Source: Earliella scabrosa (taxonomy: Eukaryota > Basidiomycota > Agaricomycetes > Polyporales > Polyporaceae). Taken from it: a DNA stretch of 64,000 nucleotides. How positions within the stretch are numbered: position 1 is the stretch's first letter; every line of letters starts with the position of its first letter. Where the stretch lies: positions 930,001-994,000 of the forward strand of contig JABYQQ010000010.1 of the NCBI GenBank assembly GCA_022605405.1, read 5' to 3'. The position numbers and the translations under genes are program-made. Shown here in pieces: positions 1 through 11,209 of this stretch. Below the pieces are notes generated by a model. It saw only the letters and a list, made by a program, of their open reading frames with translations, was not told the origin of the DNA and did not search any database.

Positions 1-1
1 G

Positions 2-487
2 GCCCTTCCTTCCTCGCCTCCCAGCACCACCGAGATTGAGGTAGCCAAAGAGTACAAGGCGAAGGGCAGGTCCATCGAGATGCACCTCGGGCAGTCAATC
101 AACCGCCGCGCGATGCTCAAGTGGGGCTCTGTACGTCTCTCCATCCTCATCTCATCTCCCTCATCTCCTCTGCGCTACTTGTTCCCTACTGACCCCGCCT
201 ACGCACACACACAGGGCGGCCACTCTGCTGTCGACGTGAACCTGATCGCGTACGGGCCGCAGAGCGAGAAGCTCGTCGGGAACCACGACAACACCGAGGT
301 CGGGCTCTTCATCGCGGACGTGCTCAAGCTTGACCTGCCCGCGGTCGCCGACCGGCTGAACGCGAAGAAGAACGAGCGCTGGCTCGTCGACGTCGTCGGC
401 CGCGACAAGGTCGAGGACGGCGTGCACGCGAAGCGCGGCCTCGAGGAGCGCGGCTGCGGCTGCGGCGTCGACCACCACTTGATGTGA
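2..487 (+). CDS. Alkaline phosphatase, C-terminal part (5' end outside window)
   Basis: This is the last part of a eukaryotic alkaline phosphatase (PHO8-like family), a metal-dependent phosphomonoesterase that in yeast sits in the vacuole membrane. Two exons are visible: 2-130 and 215-487, joined across an 84-bp intron (donor GTACGT, acceptor ACAG). The join gives WGSGGHSAVDVNLIAYG, whose GGHSAVDV block carries the late conserved metal-binding histidine of the family. It is followed by LVGNHDNTEVGLFIADVL, also typical of the C-terminus. The rest (about 50 residues, ending GCGCGVDHHLM) is not conserved and contains a Cys/Gly cluster. The N-terminal half, including the catalytic serine, lies upstream of the window. 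The call rests on the conserved block and is secure; the cellular location is by family analogy only. Confidence 0.85.
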   Translation, partial: ALPSSPPSTTEIEVAKEYKAKGRSIEMHLGQSINRRAMLKWGSVRLSILISSPSSPLRYLFPTDPAYAHTQGGHSAVDVNLIAYGPQSEKLVGNHDNTEVGLFIADVLKLDLPAVADRLNAKKNERWLVDVVGRDKVEDGVHAKRGLEERGCGCGVDHHLM

Positions 488-1043
488 GCTCTTCTGGGCG
501 TGTTTGCAGTATTAAGTGGGGAAGAATGGCGATGGACCGGGGAAAATTATCTATCCTTATAGTGTGCTCAGCAAGATGGTGTGCTCAGCGATAGGCTGGA
601 GGGGCGGGTACGCTACGAGTGTAAAATAATCTGTCGTGTTGTTGTAGCGTCTGTGCTTGTTGCCAGACAATGGTCTCGCTCGTTTATAGATCCAGACATG
701 TTTCTGGTACGCGCGTGCGGTGTGTGCGCGACCATCGAGCCCTCAGGCTTCAGTTTTCTGCCGGAATGAGGCATGTCCCATGCCGCCACCCTGGCCAGCT
801 TCACAACCCCGTCTTGAGCCGGCATCTGCGTACTGCTATCTATGCCTGCAACGAACGGTCATAAAGGGGAGACAGGGGGAGACGATGGTCAGAACCAGTG
901 ACCTGCATTGGCAAGTCCCAATCGAGGAAAACGATGCGAAAGTCGGGTATTAGTGCTACAAACAAGGATGCTACAAGAAATGACACAGAGCCAAACAGAT
1001 GGTGCCCACCACACCTCAGGTCACCTCCTATTGGCCATGACGA
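488..1043. other. Intergenic, convergent 3' ends
   Basis: This is the space between the 3' ends of alkaline phosphatase (+) and SIN1 (-). I see no further gene or element in it. Confidence 0.5.
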
Positions 1044-4000
1044 TCATACCATCATCGGCCTCGTCGCCGTCCCTATCCTCGTGTTCCGCCTCGAAGCCTT
1101 CCCGCCGCCCGGCTTCTCCATCGCCGCCTTCAAGCTCTTGATCGTCGACACAATTTCGCCTGCGACGCACATGAGCCAGAGTGCACACCACAAAAGGCTG
1201 AACGAATCGAAAGAGAGGATAAAAAAGCAGACGTACCCGCGAGCTTCGGGTTCTCCGCCTCGAACTCGTACCGCTTGTTCCGGTCCGCGCCGCTGTGCAC
1301 AACGAGCTTGAACGTCGCGCTGTTCTTGCTCGACTGCTGGCACGCGACGACGCTCTTGAGGTGGTACGAGGACGTCTTGCCGCTGTCGAAGACATGCTTC
1401 GCCTTGGTGACGGTTGGGATGATCTGCGCGGCGCTGTCAGCCTCAGGAGAGCATCAGAAGGACGCTGGAGAAACGCACGTGGATGTACCCGCCGTCGATG
1501 GTCAACATGCGGGCGCTGCGGGTAACCATCATGGGCATCTTGCGATACACGGTGTATTTCTGACCACTAGCGAGTCAGAGTCCGATGCCGACGGTTGTGA
1601 GAACAGAGACTCACCCTGTACGCGGTCGTGTAGTCGAGCAGTGAACTCAACGTCTGCTCCTTCGTGTCCACATCATTGACGAAGATCGACGCTACGCATG
1701 CACCATGTGTCAGCCACACTCGCCAACGTGGCATCGAGAGAGTGTTCGCACCATTCGGGTCAGTGGTGCCCTTCCTGTCGCGGACCTCGACGCCGTACTC
1801 GCGAAGCATGTTCCTCTTCATGAGGATCAGCTCGCGTTTGCCCTGCAGGCTGCGCACCGTGCGGTCAAGCGGAATGTGCATCTTGGAGCTGCCGACCTCG
1901 ACGACGAGCGCGTAGTCCTTCGGATCGCTGAGCTTGCGCTTGGAGCACACGGCATCGAGGACCTCCGCCAGGTACATCCCTCCTGAGCTATTCACACACA
2001 GAGAAGTCAGCATCTAGGGGACATTTACTACCTGAGGGGAAGACAGAGGACACTCACGCTTGAATGGTGGTCGAGACATGGCCGGGTTCGTCAGCGGCGT
2101 TCGCAATGCGGATCCGTAGGAACAAGGGGGGACCATGGCTGGATGAGGGCCCTAGCGAACTCGGGAACATGCCCACCGAGGAGCCCAAGGAGCCAAGGCC
2201 AAGAAGGTTCGCGCTCGTACCGAGCAGCGTGTCTCCAGGTGGAATGAGGTTCCCAGTCGTCGTCGTCGTGTTGCTGAGAAGCCCTGTCGACTTCTTCTTG
2301 ACGACGACCCGAGACATCCGGCGCTGGATCTTTGACTCGAGGATCTTGTTCTGTTGCACTACGGGAGCAAACAGGAATAGCGTGAGCGTGAGACCAGGTA
2401 CGGCCAAGGCTAGCAAGTGAAACGCACTCTGCGACGGTGTTGCCTCCAGGACGGCGTACGCCTCGAAATTGAACTTGGAGATCTTGCCCGTCCGGTCGGG
2501 AGCTGTTGCGAGAGGACGTGAGCATAGTTGACAGCCGTGCACCGTGCCCGGCACCTACGTGGAAAGTCCTCGTCGACCTCTCCATCCTCCTCTGCAATGC
2601 GCAGGATCCATCCCACTGCAGAGCACCGTATAGGCCACTTCGGGTCCTCCTCGCCATCCAGACCCTCGTCGATCTTTGGCAGCCACCCTTCCTCCCAATA
2701 CGTCCACAATGCAAAGCCTAGTACCTCCTCCACAGTTGCGTCCTTCCTCACACTCAGCTCCAACGCTCGATTCGCGGGGTCGCGGGCCATGGGGAAGAAC
2801 ACGCGGACAATGATACTCTCGCTCTCCGCACGACCAGAGATGGCGCTGTACAGTTCTGCGAACGGATTTGACGAGGAAGAGCTCGACGTCGCCGCCAGCA
2901 TCGCCGTGAGCGCAGACTTTGCGGGGCGCACAGGTGGCACAGGTCGCCGCTCGAATATCCCGGCCAGCGTGGGTATCGACGATGCGCTGGCTGGCTTGCC
3001 AGAGGATAGACCAGCGGGAGGCCTCGTTTGGCTGTTGGGGACATCGCGCGGGGCGGGGGTGACCATCTCGAACATCGCGTCGATCTGGCCCTCGTCGCGC
3101 TCGGGCGAGACAGATGGCCGCTCGCGTTCCCTGCTCTCCCGCACGGGGCTGAGACGGGAGACACGGGCGCTACTGCTCGGAGGTATCGAGGAGGCTATCA
3201 TAGAGGAGACGGACGTCGACACGCCAGATAGCAGGGAGGCATTTTCTGACGCGCTGTCCGAGTTTGTTCCCAAAGCGCGACTCGCCGCAAACTCCCTAAG
3301 CGCCAGACAAAGTTGGTACGCGTGCTTGGAGGAAGAAAAGAGAACGAGACTCACGGATCGAACTCATCTTCGTTCACCTCCATACTGTCCTCCACTTCCC
3401 CGACCATATCGAATTCGTCGTCGTCCTCTTCTTGCGACTCTTCCCCTTCCGAGTCCGCCTCCGGCTCAGACTCCGACGAGGAGGAGGAAATCTCCGGGTT
3501 CAGGTTCATGGCGACCATCGGCACTCTTGGCGCCATTCCTGGCGGATGAGCACGAGCAAGCAAACGCTGCCGCCGCCTCTGCTCCATCTCCGCCGCGCCC
3601 TTGAAGTTGAATTTCGGGACAAACGGAGGGGGTCGCCCGGCCATCGGGATCCCGTCCTGAGAGGGAGGCACCTGGGACGCTGAGCCATCGCCATTCTGCT
3701 GCGACGGAGCGGAAGAGCTGGACGCGCTCTCCTTGATGGGTGACCTCGGCCCCTCCGGCTTCGTGGGCGAGGTGGGGGTCGCTGCGATGACCTCGGTGGT
3801 GATCGGGGTCTCCTCCGAGTCTGACGCGTTCGTGGCTCGCCGTAGAGAGAGACGGACAGAGTTTCGGGGCATGGTTTGAGATGCACGCTTGCCGTTCACG
3901 CGCAGGCCGATGGCGCCAGTCCGAGAAGGGCCTAAGATTGTCGTAGTATACTTGAGGTTCGCCCCGGGAAAGCCTGAGTGGCGTCGACGAATGGCAGGCG

Positions 4001-4260
4001 CGGACTCGTCGTCGCTCGGTGTGGGACTGGTGGGCATCCCGAGTTCAGGCCACCGTTCACTATCTGCGAGGCCAGCGGCGTCGATGTAGGGATTTTGGCG
4101 GTAAGACTGATCGAGAGAGATGAGTCGGGGGCCATACGGATCGTCGATGTTGCGCAGGTAGTTCAGACGGAGGTTATGGATGAGATAACTATGATGAAGT
4201 TGGGGACTTAGATCAAAGCGGAACGCAGAACACTCACTCTGTATCGCTTATGAGCGACAT
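1044..4260 (-). CDS. SIN1: SIN1/AVO1-type subunit of TOR complex 2
   Basis: This is a complete gene for the SIN1 (AVO1) scaffold of TORC2, which recruits AGC kinases to the TOR kinase at the plasma membrane. Ten exons can be placed (4260-4238, 4206-3355, 3295-2559, 2502-2428, 2358-2058, 1987-1752, 1691-1615, 1559-1479, 1423-1237, 1159-1044). They sum to 2685 nt, exactly 894 codons plus stop. The N-terminus has the conserved SIN1 block (MSLISDTD, then SYLIHNLRLNYLRNIDDPYG). A long Ser/Pro-rich acidic linker follows. The CRIM domain is in exon 3 (around FAELYSAISGRAE through WILRIAEEDGEVDEDF). A Ras-binding-like domain follows (EVLDAVCSKRKLSDPKDYAL), then a C-terminal PH domain starting at YRKMPMMVTRSARMLTIDGG. 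The start is fixed by homology of the first exon. No frameshift or missing domain is seen. Confidence 0.93.
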
Positions 4261-4888
4261 GGCGACAGCCAAATGATCCCCTCACACAGGCTCCCTCCTA
4301 GTTTGGCTTTCGTATGATGTCCGTTAATGTAGGGTCCGGGAGGGTATGTTCTGTAACAGCTGTTCACTTGTCGGTTCAAATGAGCCTATTAGGCGCAGCA
4401 GCACTGGTAGAACGCAGATATATCGTCCAGCTATAGGCTAAAGACAGTGATATCACCGAGCGGTCGAGGGTGGGGATGTTGGTGGTGGTAGTCGGTAGAG
4501 GACGTAGTCCGAGAAGGTAGGCGCGAATGATGGCGCTCCGACTCGGAGTCCGTTCATCCGAATACGGAGTACGGTTGGGAATCTGCAATGAGCCTCGTCG
4601 ATGTCCTTCGACGGATCTGCGAACTCCCGCACCACTAGCATACGATAGCGGGATAGGTCCCCCGCCCTCCAACGAGCGATGGAAAGACTTAAACGTCGCA
4701 TGTTCATTTCCAGTAGAGTTCTGAGTACCTTTGGAGATATCATACAACCGTCGCTCGTGGCCCTCGTACAAACATGAAGGAAGTCACAGTCGTCAACACT
4801 GACATAACCTCTACGCAGCAAAGTAAAGCCCTTCTCCATACCATCGTCCCTCACATAGAGTACCGCTCCTGCAATGCAGCAGATCCTA
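4261..4888. other. SIN1 promoter and MFS-1 3' flank
   Basis: This holds the upstream region of SIN1 and the region beyond the MFS-1 stop codon. No further coding signal was recognised. Confidence 0.4.
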
Positions 4889-7479
4889 TCAGCGTCCACT
4901 CGCACTGGTAGCAAAGAAAACATCGCTCACCCGGAGCACGGCACCCTTGAGTTGCAGCACAGGCACCACGAGCAAGAACAGCCCGGTGACAATCGCAGCC
5001 TCGACGCCGAACGTCTGGATCGCGCCGTTCTTCAGCGCCCAAGGGACCTGGAAGTACGCGACACTGAACCCGCCGAGCGTACGCGAGAGGTTGATGAGCC
5101 CCGAGATCTCGCCCTGCATCCGCGGGAAACAGTCGTTGAGGTAGGCGTCTGCGTGCCGGCCCACAACATGAGCGACGGGAGAAAGACACACAGCAAGGGA
5201 TTAGCGGAGCACTCACAGACTGCGACGGTGTTGATCATGACGGCGACCTCGGCGATGCCCCAGCCCATGACGAGCGCACCGACACTCAGGTGCTTTTGAA
5301 AGGAGGCGCCGAGCACGACGAATCCGCAGATGTACAGCGGCACGGCGATGTAGCACGTCCTACCAGAATCGGGCAGTGGGTGAGAAACATGAACAGTGAG
5401 TAGCAAGGAGCGGGCGACGTACCACAAACGCGACTCGGCGATGAAGACACCGTTGTTCCTCCGGATAGAGAAGTTCATGACCCAATCGTTGAAGTAGCGA
5501 CCGAGCAGCTCTCCGATGAAGACGGCAACCTAGCGACCCTGTCAACATGCCTGTTATTTCTGGAATCGCCGAGTCCGCTCACGATTGGTGTCCCGTAAGC
5601 ACCGGCAATGCCGAACTGGCTGAAGCCGTAGCCTTCAGGCTCGGGGGTGCCAAGGAAGACAGCGTTCGTCGTCTACAATCCCCGATGAGTATGTGACAGT
5701 GCCGAGATCTCATGGAACTCACGTTGATACCAATGCTGAACCCGAAGACCATAGCCTGTCCACAAAGCGTCCGTGACTCGCCTGGCACTCAATCATTATG
5801 AGCATGGACATACCTCAAAGATAAGGATCAAGAGCAGGTGAGGGCGCCAGACGACATTCAAGATCGCAAAGACGGCCGTGTACCAGCTGTCGCGGTACTT
5901 CGCCATCTTCGCGCCCGTGATGCCAATGAGGGTCTCGATGCGGTAGCGCAGCCGCGACTCCGGGATGGGCTCAGGACGGGGATTGGGGAGCTTGCGGTCG
6001 AACATGCTAAAATCAGACATGAATCAGATATCTCACGATGCAGACCAGGGATACGCACGTCTCCTCGCCGAAGAAAGCAATCATGAGCACAACGAAGAGG
6101 CCATAGATAGAGCCAATGCCATATGTCCATCGCCAGCTGTCAAGCAAAGTGAGCTCTACGATCTTAGAGTGGAGGGTCTGTACGCACTTGATGCGAGCGA
6201 CAATGAAGCCCATCATGAACGGCGAGAGGAAAGGCGAGATGATGAAGCCCATGGTCCAGATGTTGAGCTGCGCGCGAGTCAGACTCCGTGTGAAGGTAGA
6301 AGGGAGTGTGGGACGACGAACCTTTCGCGCCTGGAGGTGGAAAGGGAACATGTCCGTCACGACATACAAGCCCTGTCGGACAAGGTAAGGAGATCAGTGT
6401 CAGGCCTTCCCTGGCGACCGAGGTGCGACATACAGTGACTTGTGGTGTAGTCCTGCGAGCAGTACATTGTCAATGAAGGGACTGAAGAGTCGAATGAACA
6501 GCGCTTACGCGAAGAACCCGTTCAGACACCTCATCGCTGAACTTCAAGTCAGTATTACGACAAATATGGTCACGATGAAGGCATGCGCACCGGTGTAAGT
6601 ATTCAGGTTAGGCGCAAATGTGCAGCCCACGAGCCAACCCAGGGCGAGCACCTGTGACCAGAACAGAACGGGAAGTCGACCATAACGGCGCATGAGCATC
6701 ACGGCGAAGATACCACCCCAACCTGTTGCGTCCATATGTGAGCAATGGCGCGTTCGAGCAGCAATAATGCTTTACCGAGCAGGAAGATACTCCAGCTGTG
6801 CATTACGGACGCATATCAGCAAGCCACCAATGGTGTCGTGAATGCTCGCACGAGGAAAGAACGTACTTGGAAGTGAGGTTGTTAATGTGTCCCGTCGTAG
6901 TGTCATACTGGTTTGCGAGCGCGAAGATGTCCGCAATACCTGTCATGGAACCGTTAGGGCTACCGTACTGTGCATCCGGTTGATTCGAAGGCGCACCTAT
7001 AGCGGAATCGAAGTCTGGTACGATCGCGGCTAGGGTGACAATCAGCAATTGGAAGTGCTTGCGGAAGTCGGACCACTGAAGCAGGTTCAGCACTCTCTTT
7101 CACTGAGCAAACTAATAGGAGACCGCTCACGTTCTGTGGGTCTTCAGGATCGTCACTCGGCTGTGGCCACAGCACCTTCGTGCCATCTGCGGACAACTTC
7201 AGCCTCGAGGCGACGTGCTCTCCGAACTCGATCTTCGCCTCCCTGCGCACAAGCACCGCGTCGGTCAGCTCATTCCAACACTAACAAACGAACAACAGGC
7301 GAAAGCGCGCACTCGGGATCAACGACGAGTCGTCCAGCGTTGTGTTCGTGGTACGAAACCAGGTCAAACTCTGAACCGTCATGGGACGCGGTCTCCCGCC
7401 CCTTCTCGTCGACCTCCGAAACGCTGTTGGCCGCTTCGCGCTTCTCTTCCATCGGCGCCGCGGCTTCCTTGTCAGCCAT
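4889..7479 (-). CDS. Major facilitator superfamily transporter, copy 1
   Basis: This is a multi-exon gene for a 12-helix MFS secondary transporter. The cytosolic N-terminus is acidic (MADKEAAAPMEEKREAANSV) and leads into RLVVDPE|EAKIEFGEHVASRLKL and LWPQPSDDPEDPQN across an intron at about 7308-7235. The first helix region follows (LLIVTLAAIVPDFDSAIG). The loop 2-3 signature GGIFAVMLMRRYGRLPVLFW contains the MFS G-x-x-x-D/R-x-x-G-R-R/L type motif. Later conserved segments include TDMFPFHLQARK, LRYRIETLIGITGAKMAKYR, RRNKGVFIAESRLW and GEISGLINLSRTLGGFSVAY. The substrate cannot be read from sequence; the closest named groups are drug/polyamine-type DHA transporters. The exact C-terminus is uncertain: the stop used here (4889) assumes no final intron, although a possible donor lies a few residues before it. 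A paralogue lies at 42.0-44.6 kb on the same strand. Confidence 0.85.
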
Positions 7480-9510
7480 CCCGTCAAACGTGGTCCGTTG
7501 GATGTCGCGATTGAAGTCGCCACTCGTCGTTCAGTCGCGCGTCGTAGGCGTGCCGGAGCACAGAGGTGCGATGTGGGGAATGCGGGGTGGCGTCGACACA
7601 CGGTCCTCATTCTCGCACCTCCTCGCGCTATCTATACGTTCGACCGCGCGCTGGGACGGACATGAAGTGATCCTGTGAACAAAACCAATTGGGCTCCTGC
7701 GTTCGCACGCGGACCCACGCTCGGTCGTCGTCTCCACCCATCGAATTCGTAGCGCGCGGATCCGAGAAGACGTCGCGCAGTCATGTGATCGTGGCGGGGG
7801 ACGAGAAGTTCAGGACGCAGTGTGTCAGATGGGCGAGGCGACTGCAGGCGAGCATTCACTTGACCGTTTAGAACCCCGAGGCACCGCCCGACCACTTGCG
7901 AGGGTCGCACAATCTGCGCTAGTAGCCCGGAGCTCTATCGTACGAAGTTGACTTAGGTTTGCAGCAGGCTGCATGTCGGAGTCTGCGGTTTCTCGCGTCG
8001 TGCGCGAATTCGGCTGCAGTAGGGCAAAAGGAGCGGGACTTGTTGAGTGATTCGGTTGAAAGAAGAAGCTAGGTTGCGTACCTGCCGTAACCTCCCACCC
8101 CTGTGATTCGGAGGGAAGCACGGATTCGCGCGCATTCAGACGCTTTGTCACGAATGTAGGGGAATATAGCATCCGCATTCTGGAACGCACACGCTCCCGC
8201 ACGCACGTCCTGAACCTGGTGCGAACATTGGGTGCTTCACAGCAGGGAGACTGTATTCGTGCCTAGTCATAGAGAATTAGCAGGTCCATCCCGGAAAGCT
8301 GACATGCCATGAGAGCGCCCGAGAGTGGCGAAAAGAGGCTAATAAGGTGCAATGTCAAGATATCGTTTTGGAGGCGTTGCCTCATGTAGCAGACTCCTAA
8401 GAATAAACAGCAGGCGACATCTTGGCAACGCCGCATGCCCGCTGCGGAACTTGAAGGACATATGTGCCTTGCTCCAACCTCCTCGAGACAATGCCCGACT
8501 CACAGCGCTCTTGAACTGCAAACCACAAACGTACTTTGAGAGAATCTTTTCCTGAAGGCACCAGGATCGCGAGGGTGTGGCAGACTATAGGCTCAGAGTC
8601 AATACTTAGTCGGAACCGTAAGGTGCAGGTACGCACACTTACTGTACTCGCTGTGACTCCGAGATCGCGACATAGCGGCGATACACGGCTTCTTGCTGCA
8701 CTGACGGTTGCACGCTGTGGTAAGTGGCGCGAGAAATCCGTGTCATGGACGTTATGAGCTTAGCAAGAGAGCAACTGGCCTGACAGCAGGGTGTTACAAG
8801 AGGCTGTTACACGCGTACATTGAACGGGTGAATATGTCTGGACTCCGGCCTTGTTATGTAAGCGCTTCGGTTGTGGCGTGGGAAATGGCGAAGCAGGGCG
8901 CTCATAGCTACGCCTATTACCTTCGCGATCATCTTAGTATCATGAGCCTTCATAAGCCTTGACTGAATGGATATATTTCACCCGCCCCGCAATACGACGG
9001 CATCTCTGGAATCCCATGGGGTAAAGCAACGTTCAAGCGCCGTAGGTCAAACGCCAACGCGCCAACCCCGGCCTCAAATTGGATGTGACGGGGGTGCCAG
9101 GCTGTATTCGACATAGCGAACTGACTCTCGTAGCGCATAGCGATGGTTAAGGTAACCCGTTTCACGCCTATGCATCAGCGTTCTGCTGACCGATCTCCTG
9201 CGATATCCGGGAACAACACAGGCTAGTACTTGCAACACCGTAAAATGGGAGATTGATTGTGGTCATCAACTCATGAGTGTTTACCAAGCTGCTATATCCG
9301 ACTACACGAAAGTCAAGTTGCCCCATGGAGACACTCGGCATCGCACAGAACTTCTACCCACCAGTGTATATTGCAACATACTGTCCGCTGTGTTTAACAG
9401 CCCCCTGCACTCTCGGAGTCCGGACACACTCTCCGACGAGTGATACATATGGCAGTTGAACACGGTGGAGGTCTACATTCTGATCAGCCTCGGATTGCAC
9501 TCATAAAGTC
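7480..9510. other. Gene-poor spacer
   Basis: About 2 kb upstream of MFS-1. Open frames are short, overlap on both strands and show no recognisable domain. I see no repeat or element boundary here. Confidence 0.4.
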
Positions 9511-9751
9511 ATGCGCCTCTCTGCCCTTGTTCACCACTGCTCCGCAGTGCTCCTTGCGAGCACTGTCGTCACTACGACTCCCACACCCCCCCGTCAAGGG
9601 TCTGATTTTCGTCGTCACGGAAACGCGCAAGCACTCCATGCGTCAGACCGAAAACTTCACTCCTGGTCAGGGTTGGAAGCGTCAGAAGGACTAGGACTTT
9701 GGGCCGCCAGGGCAAGGCTGGAAGCGTCACTGTGAAGTGATCGGCGACTAG
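9511..9751 (+). pseudogene. Decayed Kex2-processed repeat peptide precursor (KEP4)
   Basis: This appears to be a broken relative of the peptide precursors downstream. An ATG at 9511 opens MRLSALV..., close to the MRLSVVT start of KEP2, and continues through a hydrophobic stretch with VLLASTVV. The repeat part lies in a different frame (frame of position 9719): TENFTPGQGW-KR at about 9647-9682 and DFGPPGQGW-KR at about 9695-9727. The two are separated by an in-frame TAG at 9692-9694. A run of seven C at about 9586-9592 lies between the signal-peptide frame and the repeat frame and is a plausible frameshift site. Both units keep the family logic, ending in Trp directly before Lys-Arg. Decay is inferred from the frame change plus stop; an assembly error in the C-run is the alternative for the frame change but would not remove the stop. 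Confidence 0.5.
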
Positions 9752-10972
9752 CACCCAGGCTAGAATGAATTCTATTTGTGGAAAAGACGGTAAGTACGCG
9801 GTTGGAATTCTGCCGACACGACGACGAGGGGCTGATTGGATCGCTCACTCCTCAGCCCAGTCTAAACGCGCATTGTTCTGTCAGAGTTCCGCGTGCCAGT
9901 GCAAGAGCGCTATCGCGCAGCCAGGGTTCTATTATCAGTGACCAGGAATGAGACCGCTCATGGAAATGGGCATGATATGTGAATAATGCTCCTCACAGCT
10001 GACGTACTGCCAGTGGGTCGGGTACGAGCCGGACCACGAATGACGGCGCCCAAGGACGAAGTTATTTCGGATGCTAGCTCCGCGCCCCGTTTGAGTATTG
10101 CGCAGTCACTGCCCAGCGATTGCGGGACTCCGAGCGGAGTAGGCTTCGCCAACGGTTGATCAGTGTCCGGCGGGTGCGCTAGCAGGTGAGCTCACGACAT
10201 CCCGGCTATTGAGTGCCTCGTGATGCCCTGCCTTGTCGTCCAGCAGGCTTGCGACAAGAATACTTAGGCAGGAGTCTCGAGCACCCGCGAGGCTCGAGCA
10301 ATCAGGACTCCGTACAGTGCACCACTATGGACTACGTGGTTATGGCTGGTTCCTTGCCTCAGCCTAGGACACGCGTCAATACCCTGCCATCGAGTGCTTC
10401 GCGGTACATGTATGATGCGCTCGGGAACACGACAACTCGCTGTCGTTGTAGTGAGCATATCCCGCCCCTCGCTAACCTGTTTTGACTGTTATGATGTTGT
10501 ACCAGGCATGCCAAGAGGTCATCTGTCCCGTCACTGCACCACGATCGTCAGATCGTCAGCTCGAGTGGGTGGTAATCGCTGTACTCATTCACCTATTATC
10601 GAAATTGGTCACTGCTGACTGTTCGAATCAGGAGTCGGCTCTCAGGAATTTGCTGAAAGATACGTTGAAGACGGCTTGTCACTTGACGACGTAGACACAT
10701 GCGATCCCGTCGGCGGCTCGGGATGTCGTCCTCTGAGTTATGAAATTCATGCAGAACGGGTGTTGTACCTTCCGCTCGTCGGGAGGTCATCATGCTGGAC
10801 ATAAAAGAGGGATATCTGCGACCTGAAAACCTCAGTCCCAGAGCATCCCGGCGAACCAAGGCACTCCCAGTCTTCTACCGCGCGCCTCGCACTTCGAGCA
10901 TTCAGCCCTCTTCATTCCCCCACCCTCGATCGCGAACACATCCCAAGCTCCGCGAACCGCCTAGCCACCATC
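9752..10972. other. Spacer upstream of KEP1
   Basis: About 1.2 kb. Apart from the TATA-like site near 10800 I see no feature; the short open frames here look random. Confidence 0.4.
10797..10810 (+). promoter_or_regulatory. TATA-like element of KEP1
   Basis: The sequence GGACATAAAAGAGG lies about 170 bp before the KEP1 ATG. KEP2 and KEP3 also have a TATA-like site 115-175 bp upstream of their start codons. Confidence 0.4.
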
Positions 10973-11209
10973 ATGCGACCCTCGTTCATCGCCGTATTCA
11001 TCACCGCCCTCTTCCTCGTGAATGGCGTCGTTGCTACGCCTGTGGCCGGACCTTCAGCCATCGAGGTCGCCGCACGCGACGCTGGCAACAGGGACTGGAA
11101 GCGAGAGGCGCAGAACAAAGACTGGAAGCGCGAGGCGCAGAACAAGGACTGGAAGCGCGAGGCGCAGAACAAGGACTGGAAACGCGAGGCGCAGAACAAG
11201 GACTGGTGA
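10973..11209 (+). CDS. Secreted Kex2-processed repeat peptide precursor (KEP1, QNKDW repeats)
   Basis: This is an intronless 78-residue precursor. Residues 1 to about 21 form a signal peptide (MRPSFIAVFITALFLVNGVV, then ATP). A short pro-region follows (PVAGPSAIEVAARDAGNRDW). Then four copies of KR-EAQNKDW run to the stop codon. The 27-bp DNA unit is almost identical between copies. KR is a Kex2 site and the following EA is a dipeptide that a STE13-type dipeptidyl aminopeptidase would remove, giving the predicted pentapeptide QNKDW (four copies, plus a variant GNRDW). The layout is that of alpha-factor precursors and fungal KEP/dikaritin precursors. The function of the peptide (signal, toxin-like, or substrate for modification) cannot be told. 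The last copy ends at the stop codon, so it needs no C-terminal cut. Confidence 0.85.
   Translation: MRPSFIAVFITALFLVNGVVATPVAGPSAIEVAARDAGNRDWKREAQNKDWKREAQNKDWKREAQNKDWKREAQNKDW
11096..11206 (+). repeat. 27-bp coding tandem repeat in KEP1
   Basis: Four near-identical 27-bp units encode W-KR-EAQNKD. Differences are synonymous (for example CGA/CGC for Arg, AAA/AAG for Lys), which suggests either recent expansion or selection on the peptide. Confidence 0.8.

Noticed and set aside
1705..1986. Plus-strand frames opposite the SIN1 gene
   Set aside because: They are antisense shadows of well-supported SIN1 exons.
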